Notes under the pieces: model-generated
The model's input: only the letters and a program-made list of their open reading frames with translations
Told to the model about the DNA's origin: nothing
Database searches by the model: none
Assembly: GCF_900168015.1 (NCBI RefSeq)
Contig: NZ_FUYR01000004.1
Span: 62,001 to 126,000 of the forward strand
Direction of reading: 5' to 3'
DNA length: 64,000 bases
DNA from: Daejeonella lutea
GTDB lineage: Bacteria; Bacteroidota; Bacteroidia; Sphingobacteriales; Sphingobacteriaceae
Position numbers and translations under genes: made by a program
Shown: positions 27,951 to 35,637 of the stretch, piece by piece
How positions within the stretch are numbered: position 1 is the stretch's first letter
How the letters are laid out: every line of letters begins with the position of its first letter

Positions 27951-29684
27951 ATGTTTACAAGGATCCTGTTTTTGGTCTGTTTATGTATTACTGGTTTTTC
28001 AGGCTACGGACAGGTCGTAACACAGTGTCCTCAAAACATCGGATTTGAAAATGGTACGCTGTCAAATTGGGACTGTGCCATCGGAAATATCTCTCAAACG
28101 GGAAATATGGCACCTAATGCTGTTCGCCCTGCTTTTCTCACTCTCGTGTCATCCAGTCCTATTCCCAACCAGCACACTATTATCCCTCGTGGTGGGAAAG
28201 ATTATTACGGCGAGTTTTCAACTGACGCTCCTAATGGAAGCGATTACGTCGTGATGCTGGGAAATGATTTCAACGGGCGGGGTGCTGAAAGAATAAGTTA
28301 TACGATTAATGTGCCTGCGAATGTCGACAACTATTCGATTATTTTCAATTATGCAGTTGTTTTTGAGAGTCCTACACATAGTTTTGACGAACAACCCAAG
28401 TTTACTGCCCGTGTATTTGATGTGGCAAACAATAATTCCACCGATTGTGGGTCGTTTGAATTTGTGGCGTCTGGAGGCCTTCCCGGGTTTATTACATCGC
28501 CCCATCCCGGGCGAAATCCCACCGGGGGAGGCGGTGGCGGTGGTGGGGGTGCAGCCGGGCCAGTTCCAGTACTATACAAAAAATGGTCGCCGGTTCTCGT
28601 CAATCTCGATGCGTATATCGGGAGAACGATCCGCCTGGAGTTTACTACAAACGATTGCAGTTTAGGCGGACATTTTGGTTACGCCTACATTGATTTTGAT
28701 GAGAATTGTTCCATTCCTATAACCGGAAATATAACCTGTCCGGGTATTGAAAGTATCACATTGAAAACCTTACCTGGATTTTTTGGCTACCGCTGGTTCA
28801 ATGCAAATACGAATGAATTGCTTGGAACGGGAGATAGTGTTGTAGTTTCTCCGGTTCCTCCTATAGGGACCAGGATAGGTGTTGAACTAGTGCCATATGC
28901 GGGACTGGGGTGCAGGCTGACGCTGTATTCAACCATCGGCGGGATGTATATGAACATAATTGATCCCCCTCCAAATTGCATTAGCGTAGATCTGACTGAT
29001 ATATCCCTGAAAGCAGGAAATAGTTCTGACCTAACATACACTTATTGGATGGACCCATTGGCAACTATACCCTTGAATGACCCCAAGCACGTATACATAA
29101 CGGGTACATACTATATCAAAGGCAAAAGTTCGTCAGGCTGTGTGCTGGTAAGGCCCGTACGGGCACAGATAAGTCTTGTTCCACCGCTCATATTGACGAG
29201 GGTATTGCAAGCCGTAAATCCAGCCACAGTTGATATTACCACTGCATTTGAGAGAAATGAAGAGATCACTTATTCGTTCTGGCTGAATGCTGCAGCTACA
29301 GTTCCGATTCCTGACCCGACAAGAATAGGTCGAAGAGGAACCTATCATATAAAAAGTGTTACGGCTGACGGATGCATTTCTATTACACCTATTCTGGTGG
29401 ATATAATCATACCGGATGTGATCATACCCAATATGTTCACACCTAATAATGACGGGGTTAACGACGAATTGACGGTACTATTAAATAGTAACGTGGAGGT
29501 TAAATACTTTAAAATATTTAATCGCTGGGGAGATGTGGTGTATACCACAAGTAATATCGATAAGTACTGGACTGGTTTCAAGGAAACAACACAAGTACCG
29601 GTGGGAGTATATTATTGGGTGATTGACGGCGTTCTGGAGTCAAAAAAGTATTCAAGGTCGGGGTATGTCACGCTGGTACGGTGA
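27951..29684 (+). CDS. Exported protein with T9SS type B (gliding-motility-associated) C-terminal sorting domain
   Basis: This 577-residue protein has a signal peptide at about 1-20 (ending GYGQ). The mature part begins with a lectin-like or jelly-roll region that includes CPQNIGFENGTLSNWDC and, at residues 192-200, a run of nine glycines. Two Ig-like repeats follow, each with a TYWMDP/YSFWLN and GTYYIKGKS/GTYHIKSVT pattern (about 345-400 and 420-480). The C-terminal IIPNMFTPNNDGVNDEL at about 490-506 and KIFNRWGDVVY are diagnostic of the type B sorting domain, so it should be exported by the type IX system and held at the surface or released. The ligand is unknown. Confidence 0.9.
   Translation: MFTRILFLVCLCITGFSGYGQVVTQCPQNIGFENGTLSNWDCAIGNISQTGNMAPNAVRPAFLTLVSSSPIPNQHTIIPRGGKDYYGEFSTDAPNGSDYVVMLGNDFNGRGAERISYTINVPANVDNYSIIFNYAVVFESPTHSFDEQPKFTARVFDVANNNSTDCGSFEFVASGGLPGFITSPHPGRNPTGGGGGGGGGAAGPVPVLYKKWSPVLVNLDAYIGRTIRLEFTTNDCSLGGHFGYAYIDFDENCSIPITGNITCPGIESITLKTLPGFFGYRWFNANTNELLGTGDSVVVSPVPPIGTRIGVELVPYAGLGCRLTLYSTIGGMYMNIIDPPPNCISVDLTDISLKAGNSSDLTYTYWMDPLATIPLNDPKHVYITGTYYIKGKSSSGCVLVRPVRAQISLVPPLILTRVLQAVNPATVDITTAFERNEEITYSFWLNAAATVPIPDPTRIGRRGTYHIKSVTADGCISITPILVDIIIPDVIIPNMFTPNNDGVNDELTVLLNSNVEVKYFKIFNRWGDVVYTTSNIDKYWTGFKETTQVPVGVYYWVIDGVLESKKYSRSGYVTLVR
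28524..28550 (+). repeat. Nine-glycine codon run (GGN repeat) inside the T9SS protein
   Basis: Nine consecutive Gly codons (GGG, GGA, GGC, GGT mixture) form a G-rich tract likely to act as a flexible linker. Slippage by multiples of three would alter linker length in frame; runs of five Gs could also slip out of frame. Confidence 0.8.
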
Positions 29685-29786
29685 GCTAGACAATCTTTTC
29701 AACGCTAAAAAGTTCATATTTTGGACACAATAAACATGGTACGGTATGCAAGGCTGGCACGGACCAAAATTGAGCTGTTTTAAAAC

Positions 29787-30359
29787 ATGAATAAACGCGT
29801 CGCTACTGTCCTGTCAATAATCGGTCACCCCTTGTTAACTGCAGCAGTTTTCGCTGTATGTATGTTTTTCCATCTGGAAGAAGTAGTAGTGGCTTTCAGA
29901 CATTCCATAATACTGATTTTGGGAATATTTTTGCCCCTTACGTTACGAATGTATATGTTTACAAAAGATGGGGTGTATACCAATTTTGACGTATCTGATC
30001 AGCGCCAAAGGCAGTCCTGGTATATCTTTGCTACCATGTTACTTGCCGTTTTTACGGTTTATTTATTCACAACTAATCAACCCCACAACCTCCGCTACTC
30101 AGTTGCTGGATCGCTGATTCTCCTGATAATTTCACAACTCATTAATTTTTACATCAAAAGTTCTTTACATGTATCAGTTAATGTTTTTCTCGGATTTTTA
30201 ATGATGTCTGTGAATTTGGCAGCCGGACTGGTATTTCTAGTATTTACTGCGGTAGTTGCGCAATCGCGGCTGGTATTACAAAGACATACGAATTGTGAAG
30301 TTATGGCAGGTGCGCTAATTGGAGTAACAGTTGGACTCATAATTTTTTGGTTATTATGA
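29787..30359 (+). CDS. PAP2-like (phosphatidic acid phosphatase type 2) integral membrane protein
   Basis: The 190-residue protein has about five or six hydrophobic helices. The C-terminal half retains parts of the PAP2 signature: KSSLHVSVNVF in the place of PSGH, and SRLVLQRHTNCEVMAGALIG in the place of SRxxxxxHxxxD, with Ser, Arg, His and Glu in order. The first motif KxxxxxxRP is not clear. It may therefore be a lipid phosphatase with a diverged active site. It faces DUF2911 across a bidirectional hairpin. Confidence 0.65.
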   Translation: MNKRVATVLSIIGHPLLTAAVFAVCMFFHLEEVVVAFRHSIILILGIFLPLTLRMYMFTKDGVYTNFDVSDQRQRQSWYIFATMLLAVFTVYLFTTNQPHNLRYSVAGSLILLIISQLINFYIKSSLHVSVNVFLGFLMMSVNLAAGLVFLVFTAVVAQSRLVLQRHTNCEVMAGALIGVTVGLIIFWLL

Positions 30360-30405
30360 TGCCATCTCGCGAAGTGTAGGAAATCTGGAAATTGTCAGCT
30401 CAGTT

Positions 30406-30440
30406 AATCGGGATGCCAGATTTTTCCGGCATTCCCGATT
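30406..30440. terminator. Bidirectional hairpin between convergent genes
   Basis: AATCGGGATGCC pairs with GGCATTCCCGATT around a loop containing TTTTT. It lies between the convergent PAP2-like and DUF2911 genes and probably ends both. Confidence 0.65.
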
Positions 30441-30461
30441 CAATAAGCAGGAAACAGGTTG

Positions 30462-30959
30462 CTATTTAACCGTAAAATTAACCAGATAATTACCCCATAC
30501 AAGAGAAACCACTCCAGACTTTGCAATCTTAAACGTCATTCTTTCGGAAAATGCAGCTGCTTTAAGCGTCTTCACAGTAAACCTCATTATATCAGCTTTT
30601 TGATCATATTCTGTTCCGGACTGGTTCCAGGTTTTGTTCAGAATTATTACCCATTCTTTTTGTCCTGGAATTGAATACAGGCTGTATTTCCCTTTTGGCA
30701 ATGATTTTCCATTAATAGTAACGTTTTTGTTTACCTCGAAAACCGTCGCTTCATTCGCTCCTGTACGCCACACCTTTCCCCATGGCGCGATTTCCTTTCC
30801 AATAGTTCTTCCTTTAATTCCAGGCTGGCTGTAATCGATAGTAACTTTGGTTCCTGAGCTGATTGTTTCAGATACTTTCGCCGCAGGGCTTGGTCTTTGG
30901 GCGCAGGCTGTGGCACTGGCTAGTCCCGTGATTAGTAATGCTAAAATAAGTTGTTTCAT
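30462..30959 (-). CDS. DUF2911 domain-containing exported protein
   Basis: It has 165 residues from the ATG at 30959; an upstream ATG at 30977 would put a charged KKSED stretch before the signal peptide. The signal peptide spans about 1-20 and ends ACAQ. The mature part has ISSGTKVTIDYSQPGIKGR, then EIAPWGKVWRTGANEATVF, then KSLPKGKYSLYSIPG and WVIILNKTWNQSGTEYD, matching DUF2911 proteins common in Bacteroidota. They are small periplasmic beta proteins of unknown role. A thioredoxin-fold gene lies 63 bases upstream on the same strand. Confidence 0.88.
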   Translation of the reverse strand: MKQLILALLITGLASATACAQRPSPAAKVSETISSGTKVTIDYSQPGIKGRTIGKEIAPWGKVWRTGANEATVFEVNKNVTINGKSLPKGKYSLYSIPGQKEWVIILNKTWNQSGTEYDQKADIMRFTVKTLKAAAFSERMTFKIAKSGVVSLVWGNYLVNFTVK

Positions 30960-31022
30960 ATCTTCTGATTTTTTCAAATATATTAAATCTCATGCCGGCT
31001 CAAGGCTAGATCTATAGTAATG

Positions 31023-32363
31023 TTATAATGTTTTGTTCTTTATTTTGAGGAGTTCATCCTGCAACTGCTTTACATCGCTTTTTTCCTCTTTTGCCAGAGC
31101 TATGGCTTTTTCCTGGGTGGTCAGTGCCTCCGCATGAAATCCCAAACGGTACAGAATATGAGCAAGGGTGTCGTAGCTGGCAGCGTTGGGGATCAGTTCT
31201 ATGGATCGTTTGCTCCATAACATGGCCTTACTTAAAGTATTTTGATTCCTTGTGCCGGTCATATAGATGTTGTAGGCACCATTATTCAGGTCTGCCGCAG
31301 TTGTGCTTGAGGGTACTGCATAGGAGACAGAACGGATACCTGCCCCCGGTGGTCTTGATAGCGCTGCCTGCTCGTTGGCATTGCTCCTGGCTTGATCCTC
31401 TATCTTACGATCAAGCTTTCTAATTGAATCTACCCCGATATTCATGTAGAATCGGTCGTAATGCTGAATCGCCTGTCTGAAATACGCGGTAGTATCTTTG
31501 ATGGCTGAAAAATATTGCAACATCCGGGCACTACTGCTTTTTTGTCCCTGCAAAAAGTCGGAATTCCAGGTTCGCTGAGTAAAAGCTGATGCGGCAAAAG
31601 CACGGGCCATGTTTTTAGTTGCGATTGCACTGGCCATGGTATTTTCTATTATACGGTTGTTGATGGCTACCCGAACATCGTACATTTCGCGTTTGAAAAC
31701 GCTATCCACCATCTTTCGGTTAGTATTCACCAACGTATACGCGCGTCCATCAGCAAGTGGCCCTGATTTTAAAATGAATAATACTTCGTTATAATTGTTT
31801 AGGTCACGCACGGCCAGATTATTGACATATTTTTCAATAATGTCAGCGTTACTTGTAATACCTGCATTTATTCTCTTATTGATATATTCTTTAAGGAATG
31901 CTACACTATCGTTGCCGGAAGCATACTGCCTGTCGTATTCCACAAGCGACTTACCTTTGCTGCGCTCCATTGCTTCGTCCAGCATCGCCGAAAACATCGG
32001 GGGTGGTAAATTGCCGACTCGCTGGTAGAGCAGTCCCCCCTTACTATCAACAAACACGAATACAGGAAAGCCCTGGAGCTTATATTTCGTTATGATTTCC
32101 TTAGAAGCTGAGTCAGACCTGTCAATCTTGAAGTTTACAAAGTTCTCATTGAATTTTTTCACAACCTGCTCATCCTGTAAGCCACTCAGGAAATTGTTTA
32201 CAAACGCTGGAGGCTGAATTGTGACTAAAATACTAAGAGGCTTATTTTGAGCAATGGACTCCTTTTCCGCCTTTGCAAGCGAGCTTTCGTACTTTATAGT
32301 TTGTGACCTGGCAATCCCGGAACACAGAAGGAGTGCGCATAGGACGATGATTGATTTTTTCAT
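31023..32363 (-). CDS. Exported thioredoxin-fold protein lacking the CxxC site
   Basis: This 446-residue protein has a signal peptide (about 1-20, ending ARSQ). Residues about 25-150 follow a thioredoxin fold: SLAKAEKESIAQNKPLSILV, then the position of WCxxC replaced by QPPAF, then FVNFKIDRSD, YKLQGFPVFVFVDSKGG with the cis-proline, and GNLPPPMFSAML. The redox cysteines are absent, so disulfide chemistry is unlikely. The remaining 300 residues are helical, with a TPR-like segment at about 385-445 (SIELIPNAASYDTLAHILYR). Similar Bacteroidota proteins are called thioredoxin family proteins. Its role may be scaffolding rather than redox. Confidence 0.75.
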   Translation of the reverse strand: MKKSIIVLCALLLCSGIARSQTIKYESSLAKAEKESIAQNKPLSILVTIQPPAFVNNFLSGLQDEQVVKKFNENFVNFKIDRSDSASKEIITKYKLQGFPVFVFVDSKGGLLYQRVGNLPPPMFSAMLDEAMERSKGKSLVEYDRQYASGNDSVAFLKEYINKRINAGITSNADIIEKYVNNLAVRDLNNYNEVLFILKSGPLADGRAYTLVNTNRKMVDSVFKREMYDVRVAINNRIIENTMASAIATKNMARAFAASAFTQRTWNSDFLQGQKSSSARMLQYFSAIKDTTAYFRQAIQHYDRFYMNIGVDSIRKLDRKIEDQARSNANEQAALSRPPGAGIRSVSYAVPSSTTAADLNNGAYNIYMTGTRNQNTLSKAMLWSKRSIELIPNAASYDTLAHILYRLGFHAEALTTQEKAIALAKEEKSDVKQLQDELLKIKNKTL

Positions 32364-32466
32364 AGACTGAAAATTACTTAAATAATTTTAATCACAATAG
32401 TTTGCTGAAACAATATATTTCATTTGCTATTTGCCTGAAAAATGCCGAAAATTGCATTCTACAAGA

Positions 32467-32540
32467 GGGGGATTAGCTCATTTGGCTAGAGCGCTTCGCT
32501 GGCAGTGAAGAGGTGATCGGTTCGAATCCGATATTCTCCA
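32467..32540 (+). tRNA. tRNA-Ala (anticodon GGC)
   Basis: A complete cloverleaf can be drawn. The acceptor stem is GGGGGAT/ATTCTCC, the D stem GCTC/GAGC, and the anticodon stem CTTCG/TGAAG with loop CTGGCAG, giving GGC at 32501-32503. The T stem is ATCGG/CCGAT with loop TTCGAAT. The G3:U70 pair, the alanine identity element, is present. CCA is not encoded. Confidence 0.96.
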
Positions 32541-32551
32541 CAGAATTATTT

Positions 32552-32573
32552 AGGGGCTGACAAGCCCCTTTTT
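32552..32573 (+). terminator. Terminator after tRNA-Ala
   Basis: AGGGGCT and AGCCCCT form a tight stem with a four-base loop, followed by five Ts, twelve bases after the tRNA. Confidence 0.92.
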
Positions 32574-32612
32574 GATTCCTAGGGTGTAATTAGGATAATA
32601 TCTCATCATACC

Positions 32613-32864
32613 TTACTCCGAACCGCATGCTGCAAATGTTATAACCCATACTTTACTCTGCCTCTTTAATTTATAGTGGCAGTCCATGACGAAATTATAA
32701 TAGTAGATCGTAACATCGGCAGAGTCTGCCGAAACATCAAAAGTCTTGATCTCGTATCTAAGCCTTTCATTTGTCATTTCATCCCGTAACCAAAGGCTAA
32801 TTTTGGATCGGGCTGTTCCAGTATCAGATATATACTTAATATTCAGGTTACTTATTTTGATAGG
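32613..32864 (-). pseudogene. Remnant or small ORF of an unrecognised protein
   Basis: An 83-codon open stretch runs from after a TAG at 32867-32865 to the TAA at 32615-32613. The only ATG gives a 54-residue product (start 32777) beginning MTNERLRYEIKTF and ending VITFAACGSE. Composition looks protein-like both before and after that ATG (KISNLNIKYISDTG upstream), which suggests the 3' end of a longer gene that lost its start. I do not recognise the family. It lies just after the tRNA-Ala terminator, on the opposite strand. Confidence 0.4.
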
Positions 32865-33163
32865 CTAGCTGCCCCCAGTAAATTTATTTTCCAGTAAATG
32901 GATTGTATCGATCTTTCGTCATAACCCCAATTTCACGCAGAAAATTCAACACTTTCCTTTTTTTATTCCTGAAAATCCCAAATTTCCAATTACGATTTTC
33001 GCAATACAGCTTGCACTGGCTTTTCGAATTTCATAATCGTCGTTTTGCTACCTTTGCGAGTTTCGTAATTGGGCTTTTACGGGTATTGAAAATTTGGCAA
33101 AAGTGTCTTTAAGGCATTGAATGGCTTGATTCTTCGTATCTTATAGTATTAAAAACTAAAGCT
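32865..33163. other. Gene-free AT-rich gap with a possible -7 element
   Basis: No gene is supported; a forward frame of 69 codons (32903-33112) has low-complexity Phe/Arg-rich translation and overlaps the likely promoter of the next gene. TACCTTTG at 33049-33056 matches TAnnTTTG and points toward the 68-aa gene, 107 bases downstream. Confidence 0.4.
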
Positions 33164-33370
33164 ATGAGAACACCAAGACTCTTCATTTATCCCGCTGATC
33201 TAATGAGGCTCAGCGGCAAAGGCGAGAAAACTTGCCGGCGGCTTTTACGAAAAATTAAAGCGCATTTTGGATTAGAAAAGGAGCATGAACTGACCTATTT
33301 TCAAGTATGCGAATTTCTTCGCATCCCGGTGGAACAGATTATTCCATATATCCGGATGTTAGTATTATAA
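33164..33370 (+). CDS. Small HTH-like protein of a Bacteroidota family
   Basis: This 68-residue protein has no signal peptide. It opens MRTPRLFIYPADLMRLSGKG, then TCRRLLRKIKAHFG and a C-terminal helix FLRIPVEQIIPYIRML. The arrangement (short helix, SGKGEKTCRRLLRKIK, EFLRIPVEQI) looks like a winged or excisionase-type helix-turn-helix, and I recall similar small proteins scattered through Bacteroidota genomes. DNA binding is inference. It is followed by a good terminator, which supports it being an expressed single gene. Confidence 0.65.
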   Translation: MRTPRLFIYPADLMRLSGKGEKTCRRLLRKIKAHFGLEKEHELTYFQVCEFLRIPVEQIIPYIRMLVL

Positions 33371-33408
33371 ACCGTCAGTTTTTATATCCGTCTGCGAATC
33401 TTTTTGAA

Positions 33409-33438
33409 CAGCCCTGGTATCCACCAGGGCTGTAAATT
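33409..33438 (+). terminator. Terminator after the 68-aa gene
   Basis: CAGCCCTGGT pairs perfectly with ACCAGGGCTG around a four-base loop; TAAATTTTT follows. Confidence 0.85.
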
Positions 33439-33538
33439 TTTCATTCCTTCCTTCCTGTTGTTCACTGTTTTAGTATACACTGTTTTTGTAGCGTCCCAAC
33501 CTCCCGATCAATATTTCAAGATTTGGTGGCATCGATTC

Positions 33539-33571
33539 TTAATCGAAGCTTGATCGAAACTTGATCGAAGC
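33539..33571. repeat. Three tandem 11-bp repeats
   Basis: TTAATCGAAGC, TTGATCGAAAC and TTGATCGAAGC follow each other without a gap. The first copy also forms TCGATT-CTT-AATCGA with the bases before it, a small palindrome. Evenly spaced copies at one helical turn suggest a protein-binding iteron or a slippage product. Confidence 0.8.
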
Positions 33572-33709
33572 TAAGGCCTGTGTAATTTCGCTAGCCTGAC
33601 ATGCAAAATCTCCCACTGACCGGCACATAAATCCTTCATTCCTAATCATCGAAAGGGGCTCAGGTTTTTCCTCGATTTGGTAATAAAATTTAGCCGTTAA
33701 TTCCTGCTT

Positions 33710-33736
33710 GCGGACAAAAGCGGACAAAACGGACAT
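33710..33736. repeat. Tandem 10-bp repeats
   Basis: GCGGACAAAA occurs twice in tandem, followed by CGGACAT. Spacing is again close to one helical turn. Confidence 0.75.
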
Positions 33737-33885
33737 AAAGTTCCAAAACCAGAAACTAGCGGCATAAATCGGTCATAAAGGTCTATCAGTGAATCATTTA
33801 TGTTTTATCGCCGTATATTTGATTAAGCATTTGATACCGGTATTGAGAAATGTGAAACAGATTTTTCATTTAAATTTTTAACATT

Positions 33886-34446
33886 ATGGAACTTAAAAAC
33901 AATGACCTTATAAAAGGTTCGAGCGGCCGATTCGGCGACCAGTTAGTTTACAGACAGCGCAACGGGAAGACAATTATTGCCCGGAGGCCTGTTAAGCGAA
34001 ATACCCCGCCCAGCGTGATTCAGCAAGAGCTGAGGGAGCAATTTTCTGAGGCGGTTCTTTATGCAAAGGCTGTTATTGCCAATGAAGCAAAGAAGGCGAT
34101 TTATCAGGGAAAGGCCACGCCTTACTATTCTGCCTACCTTCTTGCCCTTACAGATTTTCGTAAAGCGCCGGAAATCAGGAAGTATGACACATCTGCCTAT
34201 TCGGGCCAGATCGGGGATGAAATCAGCGTTCGTGCTATAGACAACTTTAAAGTTGAACGGGTGATGCTGTTGATAAAAGATAGCTTGGGCGAAACCATTG
34301 AAGAAGGGGCCGCTGTGCTTTCAGAAAACGGCGTGGACTGGATTTATACTGCTACAGTTGTGAATCCCACACTCCCTGGCACTACTCTTTTTATCAGTGC
34401 TGCCGATATTCCTGGAAATATCACGACAGAAGAAGTGACCCTTTAG
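33886..34446 (+). CDS. Hypothetical protein with GxxGDQLVYRQRNGKT N-terminus
   Basis: This 186-residue protein has no signal peptide and no membrane helix. The N-terminus reads LIKGSSGRFGDQLVYRQRNG, then ARRPVKRNTPPS, a helical middle (AVLYAKAVIANEAKKAIYQG) and a beta-rich C-terminal half at about 95-186. I recall similar small proteins in Bacteroidota without a function; the short GRxGDQLVxRQRxGKT opening may be a capping or shaft-like motif as in some phage-derived structural proteins, but that is speculation. It is closed by its own terminator and precedes the tandem secreted trio. Confidence 0.7.
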   Translation: MELKNNDLIKGSSGRFGDQLVYRQRNGKTIIARRPVKRNTPPSVIQQELREQFSEAVLYAKAVIANEAKKAIYQGKATPYYSAYLLALTDFRKAPEIRKYDTSAYSGQIGDEISVRAIDNFKVERVMLLIKDSLGETIEEGAAVLSENGVDWIYTATVVNPTLPGTTLFISAADIPGNITTEEVTL

Positions 34447-34482
34447 AGTGCTGTTTTCCGGCGATGGACACTTGTTGTCTTG

Positions 34483-34504
34483 AAAGGGGCCTTCGGGCCT
34501 CTTT
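34483..34504 (+). terminator. Terminator after the 186-aa gene
   Basis: AAAGGGGCC and GGGCCTCTTT form a stem with a TTCG tetraloop, a very stable hairpin. The downstream T-run is short. Confidence 0.7.
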
Positions 34505-34608
34505 CCTTAATGAGTGCGTGCTTGAGCTTCGAACTGACGATTGCCGATTTAAATAGTATAAAGTTACCATCTAATTTCAGTAAATTAGATTGCTTTAACT
34601 ATCTGATC

Positions 34609-35034
34609 ATGAAGCACTCCATTATTTTCCTTGTAGCTCTGATTTCTCCCGGTGCATTTACCGTTTCCCCTGCAGTAGAGCAACCGTTTGTCGTATACGA
34701 ACGCGGCGCGAAAGTCAGCCGTGCAGACATAAAACACGACAACACCTCAAACGATAGAATAATCCAAATTGAAGCGCTCAATGTCTCCGGAGGTTCTATT
34801 TCGATGGGGCGCAGCAACCCGGTGCTTCCCCCTGCAAACATCAGCAGCATAATTTCAGTGAATGGAAGTTATGTGATGACCAGAGATGTTCGGAGATCCG
34901 GTCGTGGGGTTGTAATACAATTGCTGAATGTGGTCTATCCTTACCGGGCACGTCTCACTATTTCCGAGCAAATTTTCGAGTTTGAGGTTAAGCAGCCAGG
35001 GTTCTGGAAGATCAATATTGTAGTGTCTCAATAG
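34609..35034 (+). CDS. Tandem secreted paralogue 1 of 3, unrecognised family
   Basis: It has 141 residues from the ATG at 34609, chosen because it begins a signal peptide (MKHSIIFLVALISPGAFT); the longer frame from 34480 runs through the preceding terminator. The mature part shows the core shared with the next two genes: FVVYERGAKVSRADI, then IIQIEALNVSGGSISMG, then VLPPANISSIISVNGSYV, TRDVRRSGRGVVIQLLNVV, and a closing PGFWKINIVVSQ. It lacks the charged linker found after the signal peptide in copies 2 and 3. The fold is probably all-beta. No function is known to me. Confidence 0.75.
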   Translation: MKHSIIFLVALISPGAFTVSPAVEQPFVVYERGAKVSRADIKHDNTSNDRIIQIEALNVSGGSISMGRSNPVLPPANISSIISVNGSYVMTRDVRRSGRGVVIQLLNVVYPYRARLTISEQIFEFEVKQPGFWKINIVVSQ

Positions 35035-35129
35035 ATTATTGCTCGCGAATGACCTGCCCATTCAATTCTCAAAACAAACTAACAACTAAAGCTATTTTTT
35101 ATATATTAGATATTACAAAAAACCTAAAC

Positions 35130-35615
35130 ATGAAAAGATCTAAACTAATACTACTCACATTCATTTCATTTATCTCATTTGCATCCGTTGCCCAAGAGAA
35201 ACTTGCTTCGACAGAAAAAGAAAAAGCAAAGCCTGTTAAAGCTGAAAGGCCATTTTCGGTGATCGAAAAAGGCGCATTACTTAGCAAAGCTACATTTAGA
35301 AAAGATACGAAGGCTAGTGGAAACGTGATAGAGATCGAAGCACTTAATACAAGCGGTGGGTCGGTCTCTATGGGAAATTCCGGTGGGCAGCTTGCAAAGG
35401 CTGTTATGCCTCCCGCAACAATTTCCGATATCACTTCTATAACCGGTAATTATCTTTCCACCCGGGATGTGTCCAAATCCGGCCGAGGGGTTGTTATGCA
35501 ATTAGTTGATGTTAATTTTCCTTACAGAGGCCGTATTTCAGTTTCTGGGCAGATACTGGAGTTTGAAATAAAGGATCCGGGATTTTGGAAAATAAGCCTT
35601 GCAGTTTCCGAATAA
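35130..35615 (+). CDS. Tandem secreted paralogue 2 of 3, unrecognised family
   Basis: It has 161 residues from the ATG at 35130, which starts a clear signal peptide (MKRSKLILLTFISFISFASVAQ); the upstream in-frame ATG at 35049 would hide it. A lysine/glutamate-rich linker (about 23-38) follows, then the shared core: FSVIEKGALLSKATF, then VIEIEALNTSGGSVSMGN, AVMPPATISDITSITGNYL, TRDVSKSGRGVVMQL, VNFPYRGRISV and PGFWKISLAVSE. Compared with copy 1 it has a few extra residues after the SMG motif. Gene 3 begins 22 bases downstream, so these two are cotranscribed. Confidence 0.75.
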   Translation: MKRSKLILLTFISFISFASVAQEKLASTEKEKAKPVKAERPFSVIEKGALLSKATFRKDTKASGNVIEIEALNTSGGSVSMGNSGGQLAKAVMPPATISDITSITGNYLSTRDVSKSGRGVVMQLVDVNFPYRGRISVSGQILEFEIKDPGFWKISLAVSE

Positions 35616-35637
35616 TATTAAATTAGATACTACCTCC

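Larger units (their letters stand above)
33439..33885. other. Gene-poor gap with short direct repeats
   Basis: The stretch holds an 11-bp triple repeat (33539-33571) and a 10-bp repeat (33710-33736). A minus-strand 65-codon frame (33539-33736) starts and ends exactly in these repeats (MSVLSAFVRKQEL at its start, SIKFRSSFD at its end); I cannot tell whether it is a real small gene. A Bacteroidota promoter for the 186-aa gene is not obvious. Confidence 0.45.

Noticed and set aside
32903-33112. Forward 69-codon frame before the 68-aa gene
   Set aside because: Phe/Arg-rich translation with no motif, and it spans a good TACCTTTG -7 element.
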